NCBI GenBank assembly: GCA_019722365.1
Contig: JADFUC010002429.1
Location: forward strand, 248,001-312,000
Direction: 5' to 3'
Source of the DNA: Lithospermum erythrorhizon
Lineage: Eukaryota > Streptophyta > Magnoliopsida > Boraginales > Boraginaceae
Length of the DNA: 64,000 bases
Made by a program: the position numbers and the translations under genes. Shown here one piece after another: positions 1 to 12,507 of this stretch. Below the pieces are notes generated by a model, which ran no database searches, had not been told where the DNA came from, and worked only from the letters and a program-made list of their open reading frames with translations. Each line of letters opens with the position of its first letter. Within the stretch, counting starts at the first letter, position 1.

Positions 1-1002
1 ATATAGTATTCATAGTCAACTTGCTTCTCTTTTGTGCTTAAATACTGATGTTTATAGTATACTCACTAGTCACTCCACTACATTTTGAATAGTTGATATT
101 TTTCTATTTTCGTGACTAAACTTTGTGTTGTTAGCATATTTGTTTATTATTATAATAAATTTTATTTTAATTGTTTGTTATATTTTTTTTATAATTCTTT
201 ATAATATAATCAAAAGTTATTTTAATTGAAAATGTTAATTGGAATGAATTTGATGAAATATTAACATGTGGCTTGAATGTTGGAATATTTGAAGAAGTGG
301 CACGTATGTATATCCCTAGTAGATGTGCATGTGCTGTATGTGATGTTAATAATCAACCATTCTATTTATGTTATTTTAATATATGATTAATTATATTAAA
401 TTTTCACATTTAAAATTCAAAGGAGATTAATGTACTTATATTTATAGTTTGATTGCCATTGATTTTTTAAAATGTGGAAAGGTGACAGTCCATCTTTAGA
501 GATGGTCACTCCATTTTTAAAATACGCTAGTTCATCCTTTCCAAATTGATGATATATTAATCTTTCAGCCAATAAAATGTATGTCTTTTAATTCATTTCA
601 ATTATTGTTTTTACTTTTCAAGTATAAGATCTGATAATGTATATTACAAGTATTTTTATACATTTTCTTATAATTTTTTATAATATTATTAAAAAGTTAT
701 TTGTGATTAAAACCTCACATTAAAAAAAAAACTCATCAATTATTAAAGAATTGAAAGGAGTATTATATATTACAATATCAATACCATTTTATCCAATGCA
801 CTAATAACCTTAAGGTTGGAGCATTGATATTTTACAAAAACATTGGATGGTCTTGATTAAAGCATTAAAAGGTAATTTTCCAACCTTCAACTATATGTAA
901 TTAAGTAAGAAGCGGCTATAATTTAAAAAATTAAAGTATTAAACCAAACTTTCTTTAAATTATTTTTGTAAAGTACTCCATTATTTATTACGAGTACTGT
1001 AA
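1..1002. other. AT-rich intergenic DNA
   Basis: No reading frame with coding character, no RNA gene and no clear repeat structure was seen. The stretch is rich in A/T runs and ends at the left LTR edge of the first retroelement. Confidence 0.6.
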
Positions 1003-3025
1003 TGCAAAGAAGAATTTTTATTATTTATGACAGGGATACAAAATAAAATCTATTGTAGGAGAAAATTCCTTAGTGTGCGAGTTTTCATCGATCGAGAGGG
1101 GTTAATGCTTGCCCCAGTATGGATCGCAAGCATTTGTTGACGATTTATGAGATGTCGAGCACTAGCGACTTGAGAACTGATAGATCTTGGAAACTGATTT
1201 GATTTGATTTGAGCTTGATTTGGAGCGACTTGGTTATTATATTTGACTTTGGATAGAAACTCTGGAAATTTGGATAGATGTCTAGTCTTGATGAACTTCA
1301 GAGGCCAGTGCACAGGCTTTAGGATATAGTCAGAACCACGGAGCACCAGCAAATATTACGTATTTAATTTGTATAAACTTGATCTTGATCTCAGATCTAT
1401 TCAGGACTTGATGGACTTACTCAGAGCATTTGCGGTGTGGGGGGCTGCTTTGAGTACTCTTGAATTCAGAACCGGTAGCTAGATAAACTGACACTGATGG
1501 GGCGTTGGGATTAGGTGCTTACGCCGTTTGTGGTGGGACTAGGTGGCTTGAAAGGGTGCTTGTCTTTGATGGAACTTAGTACTTTGATATGACAACGATT
1601 TGGGATAGAAGCTCGAGGCGTATGGAGTGATAGCAGCAGTGTTGAAGCAGCGTTCTTGCTACTTTATGCTACATCGGCGCCTTGACGTGTTCTTTGTAGA
1701 GTGGGAGGCTTGAGGATATGACGTGTGGGACTTAGTGAGATTTGGCCTCGGCAGGACTTAGTGGTGACCTCGACTTGAGACTTGATTTAAGCTTTGAAAT
1801 AACGTCGGCTAGAACTCTTCCTGACGGCAGAACTTGTTGCGGTAGAGTGATGATGGGTATGAAGGTGGAGCGTTCGACCTTGTTAAATCTTGATCAAGCT
1901 GAGCGAGCGCTTAGTAAGCGTATTTCTTGCCTAGGGTAATTTATAGGGAATGACATTCGATTTATTCTATATACGGGTTGATATGAATCGAAACACGAAA
2001 TTTGCTCCAGTGTTCATCAAATTTTTAGAATAATGGGGGCTACGTGGCTTAATCACGAATATCGCGAAGCATTCTTGAGAACGTCATTGATTCTCGTGAT
2101 TTTCTTCAAACTTGAAGGATTATTGCGTTTGTGCAATAATCCTTAATTTCAGGCGCCTATTATGGCCACTTGGAGGTGTTTTTCCGACCGCTTGAGGTGG
2201 TGTTTAGCCCCCAGCGGCAGATTTAACTTAGAAATTTGGATATCGTTCTACGTATTTTTACGGGGGTTTGTGTGTATTTTTGGTGGTGGAATTGAATGAA
2301 TGTGGATGTGTCATTTTCGGCCAAAATGAGGGGGGTATTTATAGGTTTAGGCGCCGAATCTTTTAGCTTCCGATTGGCGGTTTGATTCAGGTGGATCGCG
2401 ATCTTGGCCAGATTGAATTTTGAAGAGCGAATCTAAGCCGTCGAGATAATTTGAAATTTTTCTTGGTGGCGAAGTAACACAAATAGCGCCTATTTGAAGA
2501 TAAAAGAAGATTCGGATTCTTTTTAGGTCAAAATCTTTTCATATTGACCCCGGACTTTTACAGACCTTGATTTTTATTTCTGCGACTTACAGTCTTGATT
2601 CCAGACCATAGCGGCTTTTGTAGCCTTGATTTTGAGACCACATAATTTGTGGAGTCTTCATTTAAACCCCTTGAATTTTTAGATCGCCATTTTAATTGCA
2701 TGGCCTTGAAACTTTCTTTGGCCGACTTTGTCAATAAAATTGGGGTTCAATTTTAATTTTATTTGACATTTAATCTTGGCTGCTTTAGAAGACCTATTTA
2801 GAGTTCAAACTTTGGAGTTAATTAATGTAGAAACCCTTATTTTTACTTCGATTAACTCCGGGGGCTTGATTCAGGGAACCTGGATTAGATCTAGGAATTG
2901 ATTTGAATTTGGGTTTGTCGAGCACAATCGACCCGCGTGACATTTTAGTGGCTCGACCCTTAATTAATTTAATTAATTCATTTTAGTCAATTTAATTATT
3001 TTTTAATAAATTTTCGATGTCTACA
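1003..3025 (-). repeat. 3' LTR of the left retroelement
   Basis: This is the left copy of the LTR pair, alignable by eye to 8361-10135. The shared start, a shared segment near 1030-1170 (AAAATTCCTTAGTGTG versus AAAATTCCTCGGTGTA), the repeated 'gatttatgagatg' block and the shared 3' tail support the pairing. On the minus strand it starts TGTAGACATC and ends TTTGCA, keeping TG...CA termini. Divergence with indels is substantial, implying an old insertion. Confidence 0.65.
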
Positions 3026-6000
3026 AGTACAACGTCATTAACAGCCTATAAATTTGTGATGCAATAAACATGTAAACAACTCCCATTAGTCCCATGCAGA
3101 GTCTGTATAGGTTAGAACTAAGAAGTAAATATTTTTATCTGAGTTGGTCAAAATTTAGTAGTAATTCAAGATGATGAATTCAGTAGCCACTGCTTTTGTT
3201 ATCACATCAAAGAATGAATTTAAAGCCAAACCATGCAAGCTAAGCTTTATTATTTTTCCCAAATAAATTTATTGTACCTAACTAGCAGTTCAAATACATC
3301 AGTAATGGCAAAATTGGCTCTTTTGCTCAACTAATTTTGTTATAACGAATACGTGTTTATTATAACGAACAACAGTATGAGATTAGAAATTAAATAAAAG
3401 ACTTGAAAGAAGATATATCGAATTTTTAAGTGGTATCCCCGAACAAGCGTTTGTTTGGACTAATCATCAGGCGAGTATAGGGAAATTTCGGTATAACGAT
3501 GGAGGAGCAGTTACAAAGATTTAATGAAATAGTTGAGGCCAATCTTCTGGGAAATTAACACAAGCCACCAGCTTGGCCCGGGTGCAAGAAAACTTAAGAA
3601 AATGGCCGCTTTTATAGGATTAACTTGAAACTAAACTTCACAAAAAGTTTAATTGTGGGGCTTTTGGATAAGCCCAAAATTAGCCATTTTCACTGCAAAT
3701 CTCAAAATGCTTGGCTTAGTGCTACCGAATGCCCAAATAACCCGAAAAAACGATTTCCTCACAGGCTAACCTTTAGATATGCTTTGATGCAGATGTACTC
3801 GAATAATGAGCAGATGTGGGGCATTACACAATGTACGAATACACGAATACGGGGCACCAGCTCTACATGAGAGTGCGCGGTCATTCCCAGCGATGTTTGT
3901 TTATACGTGTATCACGTATAATAAGATCATCTTATGCTTTCTTGTCGAGGACTCGTCTTGAATCTGGATTAGAATTTGGCTTGTCGCTGGTATTCCGGCG
4001 GATTTGTTCATGAATGTAAGCGTTGAACCCCAGTTCTACTGCGCTACAAAGGCCATATTTTCGAGGTGCGTGTTTTTGAATTCATGCGCGGCTTATCGTT
4101 TACATTGTCTTTCTTGCCCGGTATGTATGGGAGGGAAGTGGTCATGAATCTTTCCATTGCCTTCTCGAGGATGAAGGTCTTAAATGCAGCCTCTTGGGCT
4201 AGGAAGGTACCCCATCGGCGTACTTCGTCTTGTTAACATGTTGAAACATGAGGTAGAGATTTCTCTTCTACGGTAGTTCACATAAGTAAAGTCGTCTCCC
4301 GAAATCTGTCAAAGCCAGATCTTTTAAAGGTTGGGTTGGCGTGGCCTTTTTACTTTTGCCCCAATCTCGGGAAGGCGATTCTTTGGTTTTCTTTTGGGGT
4401 TGAGATTGCTCCCAGTGAGGAATCTTGCCGGGGTGGGTCACGATGTATTTGCTTTGTGAGGCTCACTTTTCTCCTGACCCTCTTACGTAGTGGTTTGTCG
4501 CCCTCTTTGATCGAGGCAAGGTGGTGGTTTTTGATGTATGCAACCATGTGGTTGAGTTGGCAGCCGGACCGTCCTTTACTTTCGTCATGTTTTGGGTGTC
4601 AGTGCAGCCGTATTTTGTTCTTTCGTGGCCTGCTTTGGGGTTGTTGTCGATAGCTTTGTCACTTACCGGGATTATAGCGGCCTTTTGTGAAGGTTATGAG
4701 CACGGACCCGTGATTTCATGTTCATTTTTGGATTAAACTAAGCAGGTGTCACAAAGATCTTCCAAAGAGGTGTAAGTAAAGCATGCTACCGGTTGAGAGT
4801 GAGTTTAAAAGTGAATAACTAATTCTTGAACCGAGATCTTCACTATGCTTGTAAACACAGGATAGTTGTTTGAGATCTTGAAAGTACCAGGCATAACACA
4901 GCCACCAATCTCTTGAAGTTGCCACTTGTCTTATAATACTTGGTATCAGCATAGAAAGGGTAAGGATTCTCGACTATGACAGTTTTCATCTTCTTTTTAT
5001 TTGTTTTCTCAATCCCACGTCTTTCGCATTGTTTCAAAAGCGGTGTTGAAGTGTTGAGGGACAATAACATTCTTCTTTAACCATCCAGTCTTCCCAATTG
5101 GGTCTTCATTTGTGGTTTCGAGTTCTCTATCGCAGTCCTTAGACTTACTTTTTGATGTTGTTTCCAGCGCTGGTTAAAATCTTGAATTATAATGCGGGAT
5201 TGTAGCCAAGTCTTGATAAGCGATACTTTGAAACTTTAATGTAAGGTGGTAGGATGTTCACGTTGATCTCCAGTACACCCGACATTTTGCTTGTAGACTT
5301 CGTTTATGGCGACACGTAGAGTGGTTTGTTATTGAGTACCCGTATTCTTTTGGCGGTGCAGTGATCATCTTGATGACGAAGTCTAAAAGGCTACTTTCGA
5401 GGTAGGTGTTGTCGCGTAATGCTTCTGATGAAGTTGAGTTGTCTTATTGACCTTATCATTGGCATCTTAGTAGTCTTCGTAGTCCAGTAGTCGTCCATTG
5501 CTGCCAAAGTCGGCCAGTCTTTGACGCCGGTGGGTTGGATGATGGTCGGGGTTATGTGGTTGGAAGAGACTTTGTCTTCTTAAGGGTTGTGCCCCCACTT
5601 TTGCTTTGCCGAGATCGTCGCTTTCGCTCTTTGAATATGAAACGCACCGATGGGATACTTACAGTATCTATGATCTTTCTGCAGTTCGACAAAGTGTGAC
5701 TGCCTCTCGGTCTCTTTGACTACGTATTGAGTTGATGAGCTTTGCTGTAGCTTCATCAAGCATGGAGGAACGTCGGACTCGAGGGGAAGGGATAGTCCTC
5801 TTGCATCTCGCTTAAGTGTGCTGAGGCGTTAACTTTCTTTCGGTCGAGTCGACCTACGGCACTTAGTTCAGAAGGAGAATTTTGTTGTTTTTGAGTCGGC
5901 TGCGTAATGTTGCTTTGTTGAAATAAATAGTTATTGGTTTCGTATATTATGTCAATTCTGACGATTGTTATGCAATTCGTTTCTTAGTTTAGTGAATGTG

Positions 6001-7340
6001 ATTGCATAGGCAGACGTTCAGCCATAGTAATTGTAATTCTTAGTCGGGTTCTTTGATAATATAAGAGTTATGCGATTGCTAGATCCATGCGTAACACGTT
6101 ATAATCTTATTAATGATCTATTATATTATTATCATTATTATACGGTATAGAAGGTGTATCTGATGACGTTGAGTTACGTTTCGTGTATGAAGAGAATAAA
6201 ATTGTGCTTGCTAAATTGAGAAGTTGATTGTAATTAATGAAATTCTAATTGGGATAATTACGTTATAGAACAATGTAAAATAAAGTGGAAGAACTTGAAT
6301 TAATTGAGCTTTGTTAGATCAATTAATTAACTTGTTAATCGAACTTGTTTAATTGAACTTGATAAGATTAATTAACGAGTTGGTTGAGTTTATTTGTTTG
6401 ACATTAGAAAGCACCGATCAAATATTAGCAGAGTTATTTATTTAATTGACTTGATAAGACAAATCAAAATAGCGAGGTTTTAAACTTAATGAGGCAGCTG
6501 GATTGTAGTTAACGGTTTAGGTTTTTATGTGAAGGCTGCATATATTTGAGGTTTCATGGAAAAACCTAATACGACAAAATTCACAAAACAGCCTGCATCC
6601 CAAAGAGTTTTCGGCCTCACTGCTCCTCGCTAGAGGCTGATTTGTCTATGAGACAAATCAACGTTTTGATTTGTTCTTCATCGGTGTTATCGGTTCTATG
6701 GCTAGTATGAGATTAAGCCCTCACCTGGTGTGTGGACTAACTAGAGGCACTACCAATTGAAGTGCTAGAATATTGGAATTCAAAGGAGGCTTCGTAAAAG
6801 AATTCTTGATTAATTAGATATGCTATGAAATATTCTAATTTAATATATGAATATATATTTTATAGTTACGATTTTATGCGATTTAAATGATCTGATATCT
6901 TTTGTTTAAGAGTTAAACAAGTTATGCATAGAAAATTCCTTCAGCTTACCTCTCTTTGGATGTTGGAGCTTTATCGTTTGCTGGCTTCGCCCGGATCATA
7001 TTTAGCCGGTAAGAGGCTGTGAGAAGCGAGAGGGGCGTCCGCTTTTGTTTGCGGCGATCTTGGCTTTCCGTATGCGTGAGCTCTTGTTGCCAGGCGCTAA
7101 CCGAGAAGGTTGAAATATTCACTGCGTAATATGCTATGAAGAATCCCAATCACGTACTGCAGCATCTAGCATCTTGATGGTGATAGGCGATGATTGTGAA
7201 ACTATGCTTTTGCATTTGAGTTCAAACTTTTCCATTGATTGATAGAGATTTGTAAGCTGAGCTCTTCTTTCTTTGTTTTTGTAGTAGTTAACTCCATCAT
7301 CTTAGCTGTCCTCTTTATCTTGAAGAAATGATTGAAAAAA

Positions 7341-7574
7341 TTAAGCACCCCGGTGGGCTTTAGCAGCACATGGAGCCGAGCTCCCAGTCGGTGTACCCGG
7401 TCGAATGCGTTCCTGAGAGCCGAGCGAGCTGTTTTGACCGTTTAAATCCCCTTGATCAGCGTTATTGCAAGTCTCGACAAAGTGGGCTATATGTTGTTTG
7501 GGGTTTCCATTTCCGTCGAAGTGTTGGAACTTGAAATTTGTTGATAGCCGCTGGCATCTTCGGTGATGCATCAC
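7341..7574 (-). pseudogene. gag remnant of the left retroelement
   Basis: The minus-strand frame contains FQHFDGNGNPKQHIAHFVET followed by CNNA. This resembles the conserved N-terminal part of plant Ty3/gypsy gag proteins, where 'KFDGxGNPKQHIAHFxETCNNAGT' precedes the region that packs the capsid core. The match stops after about 40 residues and the frame then runs into unrelated residues, so this is a broken gag. It sits about 780 bases downstream of the putative primer binding site, where gag should begin. Confidence 0.6.
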
Positions 7575-8340
7575 GAGAGGTGTAGGGCTTTGGGTAGGTA
7601 TATGAAGGTGACTCCAGTCTTCATGACTGTGCCCCAGTATATACTTCTTGGTGTGTTGTTGGAATTATTCAGGCGAGGGTGGAATGATTGGAATTTACCG
7701 TGTTCTGGTTGGTCGCATGATGAACACGAGGGCGCTATATGGGAATAGATGTAGGCGTCATGCCACGTTTAAGGGTTGTAGCGCCTCTCTACTTATTATA
7801 GAAGCGACATTTTTCTTTCTATACTTTTGGTGGTATCGTTTCGATATTTGAGCAATAGAGTCATCTTGATGTTCATCTTTTTGCGACATATTTCATCCTA
7901 TTCACGATAACCATTTGCTCTTCCAGTGATACAGTCATGCATTCTTTGGTGCTAGGAAGTCTCGAGCCGATTATGGTAGGACTCTAATTACGGATCCACT
8001 AGTAGGTGGGCGGTGTATCCTTCTGATTTGGCAGGTCTTCCAACGCTTGTCGTGAAATCCTCAGATGTTGTGCCAGGGAATGTTCCTCGGCTAGCGTTAG
8101 GCGCGTAGCGGATTCTCTTTGTTGTGGCACACATTCTGTAGAGCTCGTAATATTAGCCGGAGATCTTCTGGCCGGGGAGTCGGGTGAGGGGCGTCACGGG
8201 CGGTTGCGTGTATTTAGCAGACTGCGCATGGTGACTCCTTGCTCCTGCATTTATCACTTTGTCTGTGAAGATGAGTTGAGATAGTCCACTGGGAAACATC
8301 TCGGTTGTCGATGGTAGCGAAGGATAATTCTTGATCCAGC

Positions 8341-8360
8341 CGTTGTGCCCTTGACGCCAA
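8341..8360 (-). other. Primer-binding-site-like sequence
   Basis: The minus strand reads TTGGCGTCAAGGGCACAACG immediately after the CA end of the right LTR. The TGGCG start complements the CCA end of a tRNA, as in plant gypsy elements. I cannot name the tRNA from sequence alone. Confidence 0.45.
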
Positions 8361-10135
8361 TGCAAGAAAGAATTTTTATTATTTATTTAAAGAAGTCTGT
8401 GAAATAAAACTCACTTTGTAGGGGAAAAATTCCTCGGTGTATATGTTTATCAAATCGAAGAAATTGACGTATCAGCCCATGGATCCTAGCGTTTGCGATG
8501 ATTTGTGAGATGCTTAAGCAAGCGACTTGATTGACAGTTTAGCCTTGTCGGAGCTTGAGTATGAGCTTGGCTTGATTTTTGAAGACTTGACTTGGCCAGT
8601 TTGACACGAGATAGAAGCTACGTAATTTGGATATGTGTCTAATCTTGATGGACTTAAGGCCCAGTCTCTGTTTGGATATGGTCGGCGGAGAGGCTGATTA
8701 GAGTGTGTTCTAGGTGTTAGGCATGTTGGACTTGATCTGCAAATTACATATTAGACTTGAAGTGAACACTACGAAGCTGTGTTCTGATGTAGTCTTCACG
8801 CTTTTGTGGTGGAACTTAATGGATGTTCCACTAGGTGAGATTGTGAAAAAATTTGTGCCTCTTCTTGCTTATGAGACTTAGTAGATGTCTTCTTTTATGC
8901 TTTAGTGAGGCTTTGTAGTTTGAGCCTCTTTGTCTTTGAGTGGGACGATTTGGGGGATAAAACTCGACTCTTAAGGCGTGTGGAGTGATAACAGAAGCAA
9001 GTTATTGAGAAGCTTGATATGCAACAACACTTTCGTCTTCTGACGGCGCTTGCTTGAAACTGTTGCTGTAGAGGTGGGCTTAGTGAATTTGTACTCGGCT
9101 TGAGCTTTTAGCTTATCTTAGAGTGGCCTTAGGCTTGTTGTTGTAGTGATATTGATCGGTGTGAAGGTTGATATCGGCACTTGTTGATGACCTTGTCCGA
9201 TCGGAAGGAACTTAGCGGTGTGTTCTTGCACGGGCTGGTATAGGGTGAATATTAGGTGTATTTCACATATGCAGGAGCTTGACAGATTAAACTGAGGTTT
9301 TTTGAGGTGTTCATGCGAATTTAGAATGTCGAGGTGCTACTTATTCACGAATATTGGAAGCGTGCCGAGAGATACAGTAGCCAGGCTCGTGATTTTGCTT
9401 GACTTGAAGAATTATTGCGTTTGTGCAATAATTAGCGATTTCGTAGACTATTTAGGGGCCTTTGGAGGTGTTTTTCAATCACGCATGGTGTTTGATGGTT
9501 CAAAGATTTAAGCTGAAAAGAATTTAAGAGGTGTCCCTGCAATGTTTTCTCAGTGTTTTTTGTGTATTTGTGAATGAGAATCTTCTCTGATTTTTAGAAA
9601 TAGAGGGTATTTATATGCTTTTGGGCTGAATCTTTGCTTTTGTTTTGGTTGGTTTGATTTCGGGCGGATCGCGTCTTGTCGTCGAATTTTGAGACGAGAT
9701 ACGGCAGGTCGATTTAGAATTAATTCTCCTCGAGGAATTGAAAAGAGTCGCCTATTTTAATATGGGAAGAGATTGAGATGCTTACTGAGTCGGCAATATT
9801 TGCATGTTGACCACGGACGCTTGAGCACTTTATTTTGATCACCATAACTACGGAATGTAAGTTTTCGCGTACGAAGCTTTTTGAGCTTGATTTAAGCTTT
9901 TAGGTTGATTTTTAACTGATAAAATTGGGATTTTTAGCTTTTCGAGCACTAGAATTTATGAACTTTTAACTTCGGGGTTATTTTCGAAAAACCCTCATTC
10001 GTCACGAGAGTTTCACATTAAATTTAGAAATTCGATCGAGAACCCAAAGTCACATCATTTTAGTAACTTCGATTTTAATTATTTTGATTAAGTATCTTAA
10101 TTATTTTAATTATTATTTAATAAATTTTCACAACA
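8361..10135 (-). repeat. 5' LTR of the left retroelement
   Basis: This is the right copy of the direct repeat pair. It starts TGCAAGAAAGAATTTTTATT on the plus strand and ends TAAATTTTCACAACA. On the minus strand it runs TGTTGTG...CTTGCA, followed directly by the primer-binding-site-like sequence. It is about 250 bases shorter than its partner through internal indels. Confidence 0.65.
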
Positions 10136-10880
10136 GGTGCCATAATACCACATCAATATATAAGTAGAAATGTAAACTTGTGAATTAACATCAAATTTTT
10201 AATTATATTAGATGAACAATTGAATAATCTTCTATGTGTGAGTTATATGTTTGCTTTAATGTGAATACAGATGGAAGTTAGGAAATTAATTAGAGTTTAA
10301 GTGCTTGTTACACTCATATACTTCTCCCAGCTAACTTTCTATGAAATTTTCACTGATACAATTAATATATTTACCTGCCCAAATTTGATAATATGCATTT
10401 TTCCCCCGCTCGGACTTCTTTGGCAGAAACAATGCCATCCACTTATTTTTTTTTTTTCTATTTTCCAAATTATTTTCTTTCTCTAGTTTATTCTTTGTCT
10501 TTCTGGGCCAAATTTTTTATTTAATTACTTATCTTTTAGTATAAAAATTATAATTACATTTTCGATATCTTTTTGTCTAATTTTGTTATTAATTGTGCTC
10601 AACAATGATATAGTTTCAATTAATTTATTAATTCTACATTTTAATATATTTTTTGGTAATTTTCGTTTTAAACCTTATCCCCATGTGTAAATGGATAGGA
10701 AAGACGGCCCAAAATGAGCGGAGAGGGAGGAGGTAGTATGTATATCTATTTTCTGGTTTGTTGAAAATCTCTTGCCTTCTTTCCACCCAACTCTCCCTGG
10801 CTGATCTTTAATCTTAGTTTTCCTGATATATCCATATTAAATTCTGTAATAAATCACCACATCTCTTTTCTCCATTGATC
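10136..10880. other. Intergenic DNA, upstream of the GIR gene
   Basis: AT-rich sequence with T-rich runs and no coding frame that I recognise. The right-hand part, from about 10730, is probably promoter of the gene starting near 10.9 kb. Confidence 0.5.
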
Positions 10881-10883
10881 CCT

Positions 10884-10891
10884 TATATATA
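10884..10891 (+). promoter_or_regulatory. TATA box of the GIR-like gene
   Basis: TATATATA in CCTTATATATATGG, about 170 bases upstream of a good 5' splice site (AAG/GTAAGT at 11054/11055). It would place transcription start near 10.92 kb, giving a 5'-UTR exon, an intron of about 287 bases (11055-11341) and then the coding exon. Confidence 0.5.
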
Positions 10892-11358
10892 TGGTCACCT
10901 AGCATGGATTCTTCATCCTGTAATATCCTCTTGGACAATTTCAAGAAACCTCACAAATAGTTTATTTTTTGTGTACCAAATAAGTCATTCTTAATCTTTA
11001 GTCCTGTTCCAGAGAGCATCAGTTTTAAAATTTCTTGGCAATAACCTTTTCAAGGTAAGTGATTAGTCATTCATTTATATACAAGTGTGTTTGGGTGAGA
11101 ATAGTACTAGGATGAGTGACCTGCTGAGATTCCTGAGAAGTCTTCATGTTGCACTCGTTTTTACGTTTTTACGTTATGCATCATTTCATCAAACATTTGT
11201 GTTCATCATATTCTTTATTCGTACTTTTTTTTCTAGCTTTTATAATTATATCGATTTCATTGTTATTTTAGTATTATATTTCAGTCTCTATGATTTATCT
11301 AAGAAATCTTAGTTAAACTGTTATCAGTTCTTGATTTTCAGGGCACATAACTTTAAAG

Positions 11359-11694
11359 ATGAACTACAATATGGAAGGTCCAAAGCTTGAGTTGAAACTA
11401 AATTTATCACCACCAAGGAGGGGTACTTCATCATCACCAAGAACATCAGTTTCCTCCATGGAATTATCTCCTCCAAGCTCATGTGTTTCCAGGGAGCCTA
11501 GCCCTGAAGATGACAACAATATGGTGCAATGTCCAAGTAGCCCTGAGACAACTTCAATGATGCTTGTTGGGTGTCCTCGTTGCTTAATGTATGTTATGTT
11601 GGCAGATGAGGATCCTAAATGTCCCAAATGTAAGAGCACTGTCTTGCTTGATTTCTTCCGGGAGGAGAGAACCATCAATCAATCACCCAAGTGA
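11359..11694 (+). CDS. GL2-interacting repressor (GIR)-like EAR-motif protein
   Basis: A 111-residue protein of the small plant family that includes Arabidopsis GIR1/GIR2. Those proteins act as adaptors that bring the TOPLESS corepressor to homeodomain factors such as GLABRA2 in epidermal and root-hair patterning. Visible here are an LxLxL-type EAR motif at residues 10-16 (LELKLNL), a Ser/Pro-rich middle (about 17-66), and a conserved C-terminal block around residues 70-100. The block has two CxxC pairs (C72/C75 and C88/C91) that look like a small zinc ribbon. The coding region is one exon. A 5'-UTR intron is supported by AAG/GTAAGT at 11054/11055 and TTTTCAG at 11341. The first ATG is preceded by an in-frame TAA and fits the family N-terminus; a second ATG at residue 5 is possible. 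Length is typical. Family assignment is strong; the exact paralogue is not determined. Confidence 0.88.
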   Translation: MNYNMEGPKLELKLNLSPPRRGTSSSPRTSVSSMELSPPSSCVSREPSPEDDNNMVQCPSSPETTSMMLVGCPRCLMYVMLADEDPKCPKCKSTVLLDFFREERTINQSPK

Positions 11695-11949
11695 AAACAA
11701 AGATTGTGTGTTTTTGTTGCTTTGAGGGTGTACGAAATGGTAGTGTTAATGGTTTGCAAGAAACTGGTAATCATTTGCATGGTTTTTCATTAGGATAGGT
11801 TCCATTTTCATTTTTGTGTTTTCATCTTTTTGTGGTGGGAAGTTCAATTTGGTTGTGGCTCAAAACGTTAGATTAGAAGAAAGATTTTGGAGTGACTATT
11901 GTCTATTGGTTCAATTTTACAATTTTGAATATTGTTATGTATCTTAATG

Positions 11950-12500
11950 TCTTTTTTTTTTCAACAATATAAAATCATTAAAAATGAATAGTGCCAACAA
12001 CATAAAAATATATATATATATATAACGTATTACAATCATCTAATGGAATGAAACCTCAAGTCAAATCGTTTTTCGCTCCAAACCGCAATCCAATGAACAA
12101 TCAAGTACGATGCATTATTATAATCTCTCTTGATAAATTGAAATTTCACATCCATGTTCATAGGCTTGGAGCAATCAAAGAAAACCCCATGCAACTAGAA
12201 AGTAAGACTCGGTTATTTACTCGATACCCTGAATCTTTTAAATAAACATATACTCGATAATATATAATTTTAAAAAATTAATATATTTATTTGGATAATT
12301 TATCACTAATATCGTAAACGTAACAGAGTACCCCAATACCAGCTCGATACTCAGGTCAAAAGTAGTCTGTTCGGAACTCGTACGAAAGTTAGTCAAGTCG
12401 GAAATAACCCGTTAACTATCCAACCGAATAACCCGCTACCCGATTCCCACCTTACTTGTTCCACATCCCTCTCTCCCTCTTGCATTTCCCCTAAGCTCCC
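11950..12500. other. Intergenic DNA between GIR and UEV1
   Basis: Contains a T-run near 11950, a short (TA)n microsatellite near 12009-12024 and no recognisable gene. The CT-rich run just before 12508 looks like the 5' UTR of the next gene. Confidence 0.45.
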
Positions 12501-12507
12501 GCTCCCA

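Larger units (their letters stand above)
1003..10135 (-). mobile_element. Decayed LTR retrotransposon (Ty3/gypsy-like), minus strand
   Basis: Two diverged direct repeats bracket the element, at about 1003-3025 and 8361-10135. Both begin TGCAA(A)GAA followed by ATTTTTATTATTTAT and both end in a TTTAATAAATTTTC...CA tail. Next to the right repeat, the minus strand reads TTGGCGTCAAGGGCACAACG. This has the position and TGG start of a primer binding site, so the right repeat is the 5' LTR and the element points leftward. A gag remnant lies just downstream at 7574-7341. The remaining interior (about 3.0-7.3 kb) holds no recognisable protease, reverse transcriptase or integrase, so it is either a non-autonomous derivative or deeply decayed. 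No polypurine tract was evident beside the 3' LTR. The flanks (TGTAA left, GGTGC right) do not form a target duplication, which suggests rearrangement or mis-set ends. Confidence 0.7.

Noticed and set aside
4336..4736. Overlapping plus-strand frames of 105 and 71 codons
   Set aside because: Inside the left retroelement interior and antisense to its direction; no recognised domain.
11364..11678. Minus-strand 104-codon frame
   Set aside because: Antisense to the GIR-like gene and without recognisable motifs.
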